A stretch of 64,000 bases of DNA from Wolinella sp963540505 (GTDB taxonomy: Bacteria > Campylobacterota > Campylobacteria > Campylobacterales > Helicobacteraceae): assembly GCA_963540505.1 (NCBI GenBank), contig CAUTMV010000003.1, positions 124,001 through 188,000 on the forward strand. The letters run 5' to 3'. The notes beneath the pieces are model-generated. The model was not told where the DNA came from, ran no database searches, and saw only the letters and a list, made by a program, of their open reading frames with translations. Shown here piece after piece: positions 16,515 to 24,946 of this stretch (position 1 is the first letter of the stretch; each line of letters opens with the position of its first letter). Both the position numbers and the translations under genes were made by a program.

Positions 16515-17441
16515 TTAATTAATTTTCCCCGCACTGCCTAGAATCTGCATACGCTCAACTATCACGCTCTTCATCGCCTTCATCGCAGGAGTGAAGAATT
16601 TTCGCAAATCAAACTGCGTATTATCCTCATTCGCGACCTTTCGCACCTCCGCCATGAACGCAATCCTAAGATCCGTATCGGTATTGACTTTGTTGATTCC
16701 GCCTTTAACCGCCTCTTTCAAAAAGGCAAACGGCACACCCTTACTTCCCTTGAGATCCCCACCCGTGCTAAGAAATGCCTCTTTCACATAATCGGGAATC
16801 GCACTCGCACCATGAAGCACCAACGGGATATTTGTGCGGCGTTTTACCTCTTGCAGGCGCTCAAAATCAAGCTTTGGCTCGCCCTTAAATTTAAACGCCC
16901 CATGACTGGTTCCAATCGCGGGCGCGAGGAAATCCACGCCGCTCTCTTTGACAAACTGCTCCGCCTCTGCGGGATTAACAAGCACCGCGTCTTTTTCATT
17001 GACGCTGATGTTATCTTCGATTCCCATGAGTCGCCCAAGCTCCGCCTCCACGCTCACACCGCACGCATGCGCCATCTCCACGACGCGTTTAGTCTCGTGG
17101 AGATTTTCGGCAAAAGGGTGGTGACTCGCATCAATCATAACGGACGTGAAGCCCGCTCTAACCGCCTTTGCACAGCTCTCATAGCTCGTGCCGTGATCCA
17201 AATGAAGTGCTACAGGAATATGCGGGAATCGAGCCGATAAAAGCCGAACAAGCCCGACTGCAACGTCGATTCCCATATATTTAATCGCACCCTCGCTCGC
17301 CTGCACAATAATCGGGGAATCCGCCTCATTAGCCGCCTCAAAAATAGCATTCAACATCTCAAAATCGACAAAATTAAACGCCCCGACGCCATAGCCCTCT
17401 TTGTGTGCCTTTTGTAAAATCTCACTCCCGCTTCTTAGCAT
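16515..17441 (-). CDS. fba: Class II fructose-bisphosphate aldolase
   Basis: 308 residues. Class II zinc enzyme: zinc and catalytic ligands lie in ALHLDHGTSYESC and DASHHPFAENL, with VLHGASAIP and INKVNTDTDLR further on. It interconverts fructose 1,6-bisphosphate and triose phosphates; in Helicobacter it serves mainly gluconeogenesis. It begins 19 bases after peb4, with AAGGAGT six bases before the ATG. A 150-base gap separates it from efp. Confidence 0.97.
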   Translation of the reverse strand: MLRSGSEILQKAHKEGYGVGAFNFVDFEMLNAIFEAANEADSPIIVQASEGAIKYMGIDVAVGLVRLLSARFPHIPVALHLDHGTSYESCAKAVRAGFTSVMIDASHHPFAENLHETKRVVEMAHACGVSVEAELGRLMGIEDNISVNEKDAVLVNPAEAEQFVKESGVDFLAPAIGTSHGAFKFKGEPKLDFERLQEVKRRTNIPLVLHGASAIPDYVKEAFLSTGGDLKGSKGVPFAFLKEAVKGGINKVNTDTDLRIAFMAEVRKVANEDNTQFDLRKFFTPAMKAMKSVIVERMQILGSAGKIN

Positions 17442-17460
17442 GACTACTCCTTAGAGGCGA

Positions 17461-18273
17461 CTACTTGAACGTAACTTGCGCTTTATCTCTTAGCTTTTTG
17501 GCAATCTCGGAGACATGCTCTCTGAACTTCTGAAGTCGCAAATTCTGCTCAATTTGTGGCTTGACCTCTTCAAAGGAGAGCACGCCTTGAGGCTTCTTGT
17601 CATCTACTAAAATCACATGGTAGCCAAACTGCGTTTTCACGGGCGTTTTAGTATATGTGCCCTTTTTAAGCGCAAACGCCGCATTGGCAAATTCAGGCAC
17701 CATCTGCTCTTTGCTAAACCAGCCTAGATCACCGCCGCTAGCCGCACCAGGATCTTTTGATTTGCTCTTTGCAAGCTCGCTAAACTTCTCGCCCAGCTTC
17801 GCACCCGCTTTGCCCAGCTCGGCAATAATCGCTTTTGCCTCTTTTTCGCTCTCGACTAGAATATGCTTCGCACTTACGGTTTCAGGCTGAGTGAAACGCT
17901 CTTTGTTTTCATTATAAAAGGCGCGAATATCTCCTTCAGCGACCTTGAGGCTGTCGATTTGCTTTCGCATCCACACCTCAAGCATCAAATCCTCTTTGCT
18001 CTCCTCAAGTGCCTCTTTAAAAGCCTTATCGTTTTGGATTCCCTCTTTTTTTGCCTGTTTAGCGAGCAATTTTCGTTCGATTGCCTGACTTAACACCTGC
18101 TTTTGAACCTCTTGTGGAAGCTGCTCGTAGCTCACGCCCGGACTTCCGCGCAACACCATCGCAATGTCCTTATCACCGACCTCTTCGCCATCAACAATCG
18201 CCAATGTTTTCGCGCTTGCACCCGCGCCAAAAAGCAACACCGCTAACACCGCACTACTGAATAATTTACTCAT
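17461..18273 (-). CDS. Periplasmic peptidyl-prolyl isomerase / chaperone (PEB4/CBF2, SurA-like)
   Basis: 270 residues from the ATG at 18273 (GGAG six bases upstream). A signal peptide ends near AGASA-KTLA. A helical SurA-like N-domain follows, then a parvulin domain (about 130-225) marked by AKHILVESEKEA, GGDLGWFSKEQMVPEF and TQFGYHVILVDD. The family helps outer-membrane proteins fold; the H. pylori homologue is the secreted antigen HP0175 and the Campylobacter one is PEB4. It heads the fba/efp unit and diverges from the EI24 gene across an 80-base promoter region. Confidence 0.93.
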   Translation of the reverse strand: MSKLFSSAVLAVLLFGAGASAKTLAIVDGEEVGDKDIAMVLRGSPGVSYEQLPQEVQKQVLSQAIERKLLAKQAKKEGIQNDKAFKEALEESKEDLMLEVWMRKQIDSLKVAEGDIRAFYNENKERFTQPETVSAKHILVESEKEAKAIIAELGKAGAKLGEKFSELAKSKSKDPGAASGGDLGWFSKEQMVPEFANAAFALKKGTYTKTPVKTQFGYHVILVDDKKPQGVLSFEEVKPQIEQNLRLQKFREHVSEIAKKLRDKAQVTFK

Positions 18274-18353
18274 TTCCGTCTCCATGTTTTAAAATCAATG
18301 CGCACCATTGTAATATAACGCGACTTAAATGCCATTTTCTCATAAGGATTTTC

Positions 18354-19067
18354 ATGCACGATTATGATTTGCGCTCAATTTTTCAGCGTGCGTGGCGCGA
18401 TGCACGCTCGCCCTCCATGCTACTTTTAGCCCTTTTGCCCCTTTTAATCAGCGCGTTGATCGCTTATGTGAGCTTTGGAGCGGTGGATCTAGCCCTCAAA
18501 GAGTGGCTTAGGACGATTCTTGATTCCCATACGCTCTATGCGTGGGTAGAATCGTTACTCTCACATCTGCTTAATCTCGTCTCATTTATGGGAATTCTCC
18601 TGGTGGCGATCTTCCTTGTCCTCATCGTGCAGCTATTTTTGGGGGTCTTTTACGCCCCGATTATCATTAGATTTGTCCATGCACGCTACTACTCGGAACT
18701 AAAGCTAAGCAGTGGGGAATCGCTCCTCTCTTCACTGCGCGAATTTGCAAAAATCCTCTCCAAATTCCTTATCGGGCTGTGCGCATGCATTCCTCTGGGC
18801 TTTATCCCGTTTTTTGGGACGCTCATTTGGGCATTGCTCTTTTTTTACTTTTTTTATCACACCATGATGCTCGATGTGTCGGAATCGATTCTCACAAAGG
18901 GGCAAAGAGCGGAGCTTGAACGCAAAAAGAGATGGGAAATGCGCCGATTCTTAGCAGGAATCTACCTTCTAGGGTTTATCCCGCTTCTCAATCTCTTTAC
19001 ACCCATTTTTCAGATTCTTCTGCTTACACATTTTTTAATGTGCCAAAAAAGAGAGCTATTTTCCTAA
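18354..19067 (+). CDS. EI24/CysZ-family integral membrane protein
   Basis: 237 residues with hydrophobic segments at roughly 22-45, 75-105, 135-175 and 198-225. FLGVFYAPIIIRFVHARYY and the PFFGTLIWALLFFYF block fit the EI24 domain family, which includes sulfate transporter CysZ. Sulfate transport cannot be claimed; the matching H. pylori gene beside peb4 is, to my knowledge, uncharacterised. AAGGA lies five bases before the ATG. The 3' end overlaps the convergent mnmE gene by 12 bases. Confidence 0.8.
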   Translation: MHDYDLRSIFQRAWRDARSPSMLLLALLPLLISALIAYVSFGAVDLALKEWLRTILDSHTLYAWVESLLSHLLNLVSFMGILLVAIFLVLIVQLFLGVFYAPIIIRFVHARYYSELKLSSGESLLSSLREFAKILSKFLIGLCACIPLGFIPFFGTLIWALLFFYFFYHTMMLDVSESILTKGQRAELERKKRWEMRRFLAGIYLLGFIPLLNLFTPIFQILLLTHFLMCQKRELFS

Positions 19068-20405
19068 GCAAAACTCGCTAAACATCGCGTCTAAAAGCTC
19101 ACCATCTTCATAGGGTCTTGTGATGGAAGCAATCTTCGCAAGAGCCTCGTGAATATGGTAGGCAAAAAGCTCCAACTCACCGCTCTCCAGTCGCTCGCGC
19201 GCCTCGCAAAGTGCCCCAGCCGCACCACTAAGTGCCTCGCTTTGCCGCGTGGAAGTGAGGAGAAATTCCTCGCTGTGATTTCTTGTATCAAGCCACTTTT
19301 TAATCTCCTCCAAAAGCCCTTCAGTCTCGCCCTTTTGCGCGGATATATAGCGATGTGGATAGGCTAGAAGCTCCTCATCATGCGCTACTTTGGGCAGGTC
19401 ACTTTTGTTAAAAAGCACCAAAACAAAGCACGATTCCCCAAGCTCCTTTAACAGCTCTTTGATACGCCTGTCTTCGTCCTGAAGCGGCTCACTCACATCA
19501 AAAAGCGCGAGCACCACATCGCTATCACGCACGGCTTTAAGCGTGCGAGAAATCCCCAAAAGCTCGATTTCATCGCGCGATTCTCGGATTCCTGCCGTGT
19601 CAATAATCTTAATGAGATGATCGCCCAGATGGAAGCTCTCCTCAATCGTATCGCGGGTCGTGCCGGGAATCGCGCTCACAATGGAGCGTTCCCACATCAA
19701 AATGGCATTAAGCAACGAACTTTTTCCGACATTTGGACGCCCGATAAGCGAAAGGCGCACCCCCTCAAGGGTGCGGCGACTTGAGGCTTGAATGGTGCTT
19801 TGTAGCTTCTGTGCAAGGCTAGATAACCGCTCATCAAGCTGTTTTAGGAGATCGGGCGGGAGATCCTCCTCGGCATAATCAATACTCACCTCGGCAAAAG
19901 CGAGGGCTTGCAGGAGCGATTCCCGAATGCTAGTAAGGTATTCCAAAAGTGCGCCTTTAAGCTGACGCGCAAGAATCTTGCGCGCGCCCTCACTTTTGGC
20001 ATTGATGAGCTGCGCCACCGCCTCGGCTTGAGAGAGATCGATGCGCCCATTTAAAAACGCACGATAGGTAAATTCCCCAGCGCGCGCCACTCTTGCACCA
20101 AGCGACAAAACCTCCTCGATAATCTTACGCGCAGTGAGCACACCCCCGTGGCACTGTATCTCCACCACATCTTCGGCAGTGTAGCTGTGCGGGGCTTGGA
20201 AGTAGATAATAATCGCCTCATCAATCATCTCCCCCTCGCGATCTTTAAGAATCGATAAAGTCGCATGCCTAGGGGTAAAAAAGGTGCGCGAAGTTAGCGA
20301 ATACGCGATGTTTAACGCCCGATTCCCGCTAATTTTGACCACCGCGAGCGCACCACTTCCGCTAGGGGTGGCAAGCGCTACGATGGTCTCATTCGCCTCA
20401 CTCAT
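19056..20405 (-). CDS. mnmE: tRNA modification GTPase MnmE
   Basis: 449 residues: N-terminal folate-binding-like domain (1-118), helical domain, inserted G domain with GRPNVGKSSLLNAI, GTTRDTIEE and NKSD, and the catalytic C-terminus FCLGK. With MnmG it builds the cmnm5 side chain on wobble uridine of several tRNAs. The order rpmH-rnpA-yidD-yidC-jag-mnmE is the classic arrangement and matches H. pylori. It starts 12 bases after jag. Confidence 0.97.
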   Translation of the reverse strand: MSEANETIVALATPSGSGALAVVKISGNRALNIAYSLTSRTFFTPRHATLSILKDREGEMIDEAIIIYFQAPHSYTAEDVVEIQCHGGVLTARKIIEEVLSLGARVARAGEFTYRAFLNGRIDLSQAEAVAQLINAKSEGARKILARQLKGALLEYLTSIRESLLQALAFAEVSIDYAEEDLPPDLLKQLDERLSSLAQKLQSTIQASSRRTLEGVRLSLIGRPNVGKSSLLNAILMWERSIVSAIPGTTRDTIEESFHLGDHLIKIIDTAGIRESRDEIELLGISRTLKAVRDSDVVLALFDVSEPLQDEDRRIKELLKELGESCFVLVLFNKSDLPKVAHDEELLAYPHRYISAQKGETEGLLEEIKKWLDTRNHSEEFLLTSTRQSEALSGAAGALCEARERLESGELELFAYHIHEALAKIASITRPYEDGELLDAMFSEFCLGK

Positions 20406-20417
20406 GAAAGTGCAGAT

Positions 20418-21461
20418 TTAGCGGGTAAAATCATTGACGATCACGTAGCGTTCCCCCTCGCTATCAAGGCGAAACGAGACATATTTATCGGGAAACTCCT
20501 CGCGCAAATGTCGCAACGCAATATGCGCCAAAACGCCATCAAGCGGGCGCGTCTGCCCTTTGCCAAATCGCTTGATATTCTCCACCACCGGAGCGAGATA
20601 GTTGCGGATCATCTCCTCTTGATTCCTCAAAAATTCCGCAATCTCAAGGCGAACCATCAAGCCGTATTTGCTGTTGATCCAATTGAAAAGCAGATAAGAG
20701 ATTGCCTTGTAACGATAGCCCTCTTTGCCAATCAAAAGCGCGGAATCTTCACCCCTAAACTCGACATAGAGGGTATTCTCATCAAAAGGGCTAACGCGAA
20801 TGCGCTCGATTTTGAAAGGAAGCTTGGCAAAAAGCATATTAAGCTCATCTTCCACATCGCGAGCGACGCTATCGATGTCCTCATCGGACTGAAAAAAGCT
20901 CTCGTCAATGGAGGATTGAAGCCGCTCAAAGGAAGCGGACGCACCAAAAGCGCGGTGCTTATCTTGAGGCGGCAGGGTCTTTTTGCCCTCCTCTTTTGCC
21001 AAAACCATAGGGCGCACCTCTTCGCGCTCTTCTACGTAAGAGAAGGCATAATCGTCTTCATCTTGTTTGTAGAGTGATTCCTCGCTTTTGTAAGAATCGT
21101 GCGCGCTTTGGGATTCCCATCTGTGAAAATCGCGCTTAAATTCGCCACTCTTATAAGAATCACGATAGGAATCACGTCCATTTTGAGCTTTTTTGTAATG
21201 GCTTTCTCGTCTTTTGTTAAGGGCTTTTGGAAAGTCATTTTGCGCCTTTTGCTCTGATGAAGCGGGGAATCGCGCACTTTCTTTCGCGCTGGAAGCCGAA
21301 GCAAGTGAGGCGACAATCTCCGCGTCCCTTTTACCAAAACCCAAAAATCCCGCTCTAGGCTGCTGTATCACTTCGTAATCAAGATCCGCTACCGAGCAAG
21401 AGAGCTCCTGCGCCGCCCTGAGTAACGCCTCTTCGATGGTTTTTGCTTCAAGCCTAATCAT
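20418..21461 (-). CDS. jag: Jag/KhpB RNA-binding protein
   Basis: 347 residues: Jag-N domain (about 1-50, with the GFLGFGKRDAEIV motif), a long low-complexity charged linker rich in Lys/Arg/Ser/Tyr/Asp (about 55-190), a KH-like domain around GKEGYRYKAISYLLFNW, and a C-terminal R3H domain. KhpB-type proteins bind many RNAs and affect division and envelope growth in other bacteria. The linker is longer than in typical homologues. It sits 9 bases after yidC. Confidence 0.92.
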   Translation of the reverse strand: MIRLEAKTIEEALLRAAQELSCSVADLDYEVIQQPRAGFLGFGKRDAEIVASLASASSAKESARFPASSEQKAQNDFPKALNKRRESHYKKAQNGRDSYRDSYKSGEFKRDFHRWESQSAHDSYKSEESLYKQDEDDYAFSYVEEREEVRPMVLAKEEGKKTLPPQDKHRAFGASASFERLQSSIDESFFQSDEDIDSVARDVEDELNMLFAKLPFKIERIRVSPFDENTLYVEFRGEDSALLIGKEGYRYKAISYLLFNWINSKYGLMVRLEIAEFLRNQEEMIRNYLAPVVENIKRFGKGQTRPLDGVLAHIALRHLREEFPDKYVSFRLDSEGERYVIVNDFTR

Positions 21462-21470
21462 CTCAAAACC

Positions 21471-23075
21471 TCATGAATGCGCTCTGTGCTCGGCAAGATC
21501 CGAGTGCTTTTTATTCTCAAGGTGCTTGTTGATAAAAAGCTGCTGCGCGATAGAAAATACGTTGCTCACAAACCAATAGAGCACGAGCCCTGAAGGGAAT
21601 GTAACAAAGAAGAAGGTAAAAATCACGGGCAGGAATTTGAATATCTTCTCTTGCATCGGGTCGCTAAAGGTCGTGGGCGTGAGGTGCTGCTGCAAATACA
21701 TGGAGATTCCCATGAGAAGCGGCAGGACAAAATAGGGATCCATTGCAGAGAGATCGACGATCCAAAACTCCCACCCCGCACCCTTAAGCTCGATGGCATT
21801 ATAAAGCACGCGATAGATTGCAAAGAAAATAGGCATCTGTAAAAGGAGCGGCAAGCACCCACCCATGGGGTTTGCGTCATGCTTTTTGTAGAGCTCCATC
21901 ATGTGGATCTGAAGCTTTTGCGGGTCGCTCTTGTATTTCTCTTGAATCTCCTTCATCTTCGGTGCAATCTCTTTGAGTTTTTGCATAGATACCATACCCT
22001 TGTAGGTGAGCGGAAAGAGGACGATTCGCACGATAAGCGTCAGCAGCACGATCGCCCAACCCCAGTTGCCGCAATAGCGATAGAGCCAATCAAGCAGCAA
22101 AAACAGCGGGCGCGCAAAAAAAGTAATGAATCCATACTCCACCACATCGGTGAGCATGGGATTGATACCCTTAAGTGTGTGATACTCCTTCGCTCCTAGG
22201 AATCCAGAAACCTCAAGCGAACCGCTTGCCTCAATAAAGGGCTCAGGATTCCTGCTTGAATCCCTGCCAATAATCACGCGCATACCCTCTTTTTTTGGCG
22301 TGTAGAGAAGCGAAGTGTAATACCGATCCGCACTCGCGACGAAAAAAGCTCCCTCAAAGATCTCGCTCTTATCAGGAGCATCCCCATCTTCTGTAGTGTG
22401 AATCGTCTGATCGCTCTCCTTGACGACCACGCCGCTAAAAGCGAATTTGTCACTCTCTGCCACAGGGCGACTGCCGGGCGAGAGGTAAAAACGCTCTTTG
22501 GATTCCCCTATATCCACAGAGAGCTCGTAACGTCCGTTAGGATAGACGGTGAGGCGTTTTGTGAGGTGCAGATTCCCAAGCTCTTGTATTAGAGTGAGGC
22601 TCTCCTCATGCTCGCCAACCTCCACCAATGAGCGGCTCGCGCTATATCGCACCGTGCGGGAAAGGGCGTTGAGCGCGGAATCGGCAAAGCGAACCTCCAA
22701 AGGGCGAAGGGTCGCAAGTGGATCTAAAAGTGCGAGCTCCTTGGTGTCTCTTAAATACTTTGCCTCCTTGAGATAAATCTGTGAAATGCGCCCAAGCGAA
22801 TCGATCTCCAAGCGAAATTGCTTCGCGTGAATCGTCGCAATCACATCACCCACATCACCTTGAGGAGCAATCTTCTGCTCTAAAACCTGAGAATCCACGG
22901 AGAGATTCTCGACAGGAGCGCGATTCTCAAGCTGTGCCCTAGGCGCATTCGTGGTGGATTCCTTAGGTGTGGGAGGAGCGAAAAAATAGGAATAGGGGAT
23001 AAAAAATAGAAGCGAAAGTGTGGTGGCGATCAAAATCCTCACCTGTAAGCTGAGCTTGTCTAACTTGTTAAACAC
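21471..23075 (-). CDS. yidC: Membrane protein insertase YidC
   Basis: 534 residues: N-terminal membrane anchor (about 12-30), a large periplasmic beta-supersandwich domain (about 60-320), then the five-helix 60KD_IMP core with WGWAIVLLTLIVRIVLFPLT, whose arginine lies in the hydrophilic groove, and FVTFPSGLVLYWFVSN. It inserts proteins into the inner membrane alone or with SecYEG. The long periplasmic domain is the Gram-negative type. It is 23 bases downstream of yidD and 9 bases upstream of jag. Confidence 0.97.
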   Translation of the reverse strand: MFNKLDKLSLQVRILIATTLSLLFFIPYSYFFAPPTPKESTTNAPRAQLENRAPVENLSVDSQVLEQKIAPQGDVGDVIATIHAKQFRLEIDSLGRISQIYLKEAKYLRDTKELALLDPLATLRPLEVRFADSALNALSRTVRYSASRSLVEVGEHEESLTLIQELGNLHLTKRLTVYPNGRYELSVDIGESKERFYLSPGSRPVAESDKFAFSGVVVKESDQTIHTTEDGDAPDKSEIFEGAFFVASADRYYTSLLYTPKKEGMRVIIGRDSSRNPEPFIEASGSLEVSGFLGAKEYHTLKGINPMLTDVVEYGFITFFARPLFLLLDWLYRYCGNWGWAIVLLTLIVRIVLFPLTYKGMVSMQKLKEIAPKMKEIQEKYKSDPQKLQIHMMELYKKHDANPMGGCLPLLLQMPIFFAIYRVLYNAIELKGAGWEFWIVDLSAMDPYFVLPLLMGISMYLQQHLTPTTFSDPMQEKIFKFLPVIFTFFFVTFPSGLVLYWFVSNVFSIAQQLFINKHLENKKHSDLAEHRAHS

Positions 23076-23098
23076 GGAATTTGCCTTGTTATAGTAAT

Positions 23099-23458
23099 TT
23101 AGTGTAATCTCTTGATAAGATAAAATTTTCCCTTAATACTCCAATCGCTCCTCTGCTCAAGGGGAATTAGCCAAACGCAAATTGCCCGCGGAGCTACAAA
23201 AATAGGGGCGAGCTTTTTTGAAACAATCGGATAGTCAATCCCTCCAATAAAGAGCGAATTGCACCGCGCAACCCTCGCTAAAATCTTAGGAATCGCGCTC
23301 CATATGTTCGAATACTTAAAAAGCCACAACGCATACTCAGAACACGAGGGATAGTAGCGACACGATGGGTGTTTGAGCGGAGAAATAAACCTCTGATAAA
23401 AGGCAATGATTCCCAAAAAAAGCGCACGCATCTTAAGCCCTAATCCGCAAACTCTCAA
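23099..23458 (-). CDS. yidD: Membrane protein insertion efficiency factor YidD
   Basis: Core signature YQRFISPLKHPSCRYYPSCSEYALW, a cysteine-rich motif typical of the family, ends with IGGIDYP. A TTG start at 23458 overlaps the rnpA stop (TTGA) and gives 119 residues, close to the H. pylori length; an ATG at 23431 would give 110. I keep the TTG because the N-terminal length then agrees with the H. pylori protein I recall. YidD assists YidC. The C-terminal tail after IGGIDYP is longer than in E. coli (85 aa). Confidence 0.88.
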   Translation of the reverse strand: MRVCGLGLKMRALFLGIIAFYQRFISPLKHPSCRYYPSCSEYALWLFKYSNIWSAIPKILARVARCNSLFIGGIDYPIVSKKLAPIFVAPRAICVWLIPLEQRSDWSIKGKFYLIKRLH

Positions 23459-23805
23459 TGCCTCTCGCCTTCTTGGACATGGGTATCAATTTTAAGCCTC
23501 CTAAGTGCGTAGAGAAAATCCCGCTCCAAAAGCCTAAACTCCATCTCCACTGATGGAGCTTTCGCTACAATGACAACGATTCCCTCCTTGAGACGGGGCG
23601 CATGGAGATGATAGAGCATCTTCAATCTCCGCCTAGCAAAATTCCGCTTTATGGCGTTCCCGACCCGCTTTGAGATCGTGAAACCCACCCTATTCTCTTG
23701 CGAAGGAGTATAAAAAAGAACAAAGCCCAAAGTGTGAAACTTCGAGCCATTTTGATAAACGTGCTCAAACTCCTTGCTGTGCTTGAGCCTCTCTACAGAG
23801 CCTAT
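23455..23805 (-). CDS. rnpA: Ribonuclease P protein component, probably from a non-canonical start
   Basis: RnpA helps RNase P RNA mature the 5' ends of tRNAs. The RNA-binding signature NAIKRNFARRRLK follows VGFTISKRVG. The first ordinary start (TTG at 23730) would delete the conserved strand SVERLKHSKEFEHVYQNGSK, which is open upstream in the same frame. Back to an in-frame TAA inside rpmH there is no ATG, GTG or TTG. The best candidate is ATA at 23803-23805, overlapping the rpmH TAG as ATAG, with AAGG eight bases upstream, giving 116 residues, a normal length. A sequencing error in that codon is the main alternative. Confidence 0.85.
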   Translation of the reverse strand: MGSVERLKHSKEFEHVYQNGSKFHTLGFVLFYTPSQENRVGFTISKRVGNAIKRNFARRRLKMLYHLHAPRLKEGIVVIVAKAPSVEMEFRLLERDFLYALRRLKIDTHVQEGERH

Positions 23806-23936
23806 GCGGCAAGCCTTCTGCGACCCTGCGCACGTCTGGCGTTAATAATTTTTCGACCGTTTTTGCTTTTCATGCGAACCCTAAACCCATGAGTGCGCTT
23901 CTTTGGAGTATTGTGAGGCTGGTATGTTCGTTTCAT
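23802..23936 (-). CDS. rpmH: Ribosomal protein bL34
   Basis: 44 codons starting MKRTYQPHNTPKKRTHGF and ending GRRRLAA, a complete and typical L34 of the large ribosomal subunit. It is the first gene of the rnpA-yidD-yidC-jag-mnmE unit. An AAAGG lies 11 bases before the ATG. A TAAAAT -10-like hexamer occurs about 45 bases upstream of the start, in the spacer shared with divergent uppP. Confidence 0.97.
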   Translation of the reverse strand: MKRTYQPHNTPKKRTHGFRVRMKSKNGRKIINARRAQGRRRLAA

Positions 23937-24104
23937 TCCTTAAAAAACCTTTCTAAAAACTAAATTCGGGAGCGTATTTTAGCTGCATTTTACTTAAATT
24001 CCAAATTCCGCCAGACATGCTGTCCTATCCAAAAAGTTTCATCACGCCCGTTTTGAGCACGCAAAAAGCACAACGCACATATCAAACTTCCCTTAATTAT
24101 GTGC

Positions 24105-24110
24105 TAGAAT
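24105..24110 (+). promoter_or_regulatory. -10 element candidate for uppP
   Basis: TAGAAT lies 40-45 bases upstream of the uppP ATG in the rpmH/uppP spacer and follows an AT-rich stretch (TTAATTATG). Campylobacterotan housekeeping promoters often have a good -10 and no clear -35, as here. Confidence 0.35.
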
Positions 24111-24149
24111 CGGCGGCTTTTGCCACTCATTTTTTAACAAAGGCTTGTA

Positions 24150-24920
24150 ATGGAGTTAATCCATGCCGTTATTTTGGGAATCATTGAGGGTTTGACGGAA
24201 TTTCTACCCATCTCTTCCACTGGGCATCTGATCCTCGCCTCAGACCTACTGGGGATCGCACAAGATGATTTTCACAAAAGCTTTGAAATTATTATACAGC
24301 TAGGCTCGATTCTCGCAGTTCTCATACTCTTTTGGCGGCGTCTTACCGCGGGAATCGACCTCTGGCTCAAGCTCGCCCTCGCTTTCCTCCCTTCAGGCGC
24401 GCTCGGATTCCTTTTGTATAAGCAAATCAAAAGCTTCTTCACCCCCTCCACCGTCGCCTACGCGCTCATCATCGGGGGAATCGTGCTAATATTAATCGAA
24501 CATTTTAATAAAAATAAAGATTACAAAATTAACAGCATAGAAGAAATCGGCTACAAAGAGGCGTTTTTGATCGGATTCTTCCAAGCTCTCGCGATGATTC
24601 CCGGGACATCAAGAAGCGGCTCTACCATTGTTGGAGGGCTAATTTTGGGGCTTAACAGAAAAGTGGCGGCGGAGTTTTCATTTTTACTCGCGATTCCCAC
24701 CATGTTCATCGCAACAGGATACGATCTGTATAAAAACGCTCACACATTTACTTTTGATGACATCTCGCTACTCGCGCTGGGATTTTTTACCGCGCTCATT
24801 TTTGCCCTCATTGCAGTCAAGGGCTTTTTGCAATTCATCTCAAAATTTAACTTCATTCCTTTCGGGATTTATCGCATAATTTTAGGGATCGGTTTTCTCT
24901 ACTTTTTGAGGATTCTTTAG
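24150..24920 (+). CDS. uppP: Undecaprenyl-diphosphatase UppP (BacA)
   Basis: 256 residues, about eight membrane segments. Catalytic signatures are GIIEGLTEFLPISSTGHL near the N-terminus and PGTSRSGSTI near residue 153. It removes a phosphate from undecaprenyl diphosphate to recycle the lipid carrier for peptidoglycan and other surface glycans. AAGG lies six bases before the ATG. It converges on csd6, a cell-shape gene. Confidence 0.97.
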   Translation: MELIHAVILGIIEGLTEFLPISSTGHLILASDLLGIAQDDFHKSFEIIIQLGSILAVLILFWRRLTAGIDLWLKLALAFLPSGALGFLLYKQIKSFFTPSTVAYALIIGGIVLILIEHFNKNKDYKINSIEEIGYKEAFLIGFFQALAMIPGTSRSGSTIVGGLILGLNRKVAAEFSFLLAIPTMFIATGYDLYKNAHTFTFDDISLLALGFFTALIFALIAVKGFLQFISKFNFIPFGIYRIILGIGFLYFLRIL

Positions 24921-24946
24921 CCTTTTTGGCGGGGAATCCTAGCCCC

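Noticed and set aside
23802..24149. Replication origin next to rpmH
   Set aside because: rpmH lies near oriC in many bacteria, but no dnaA gene or DnaA-box cluster is visible here.
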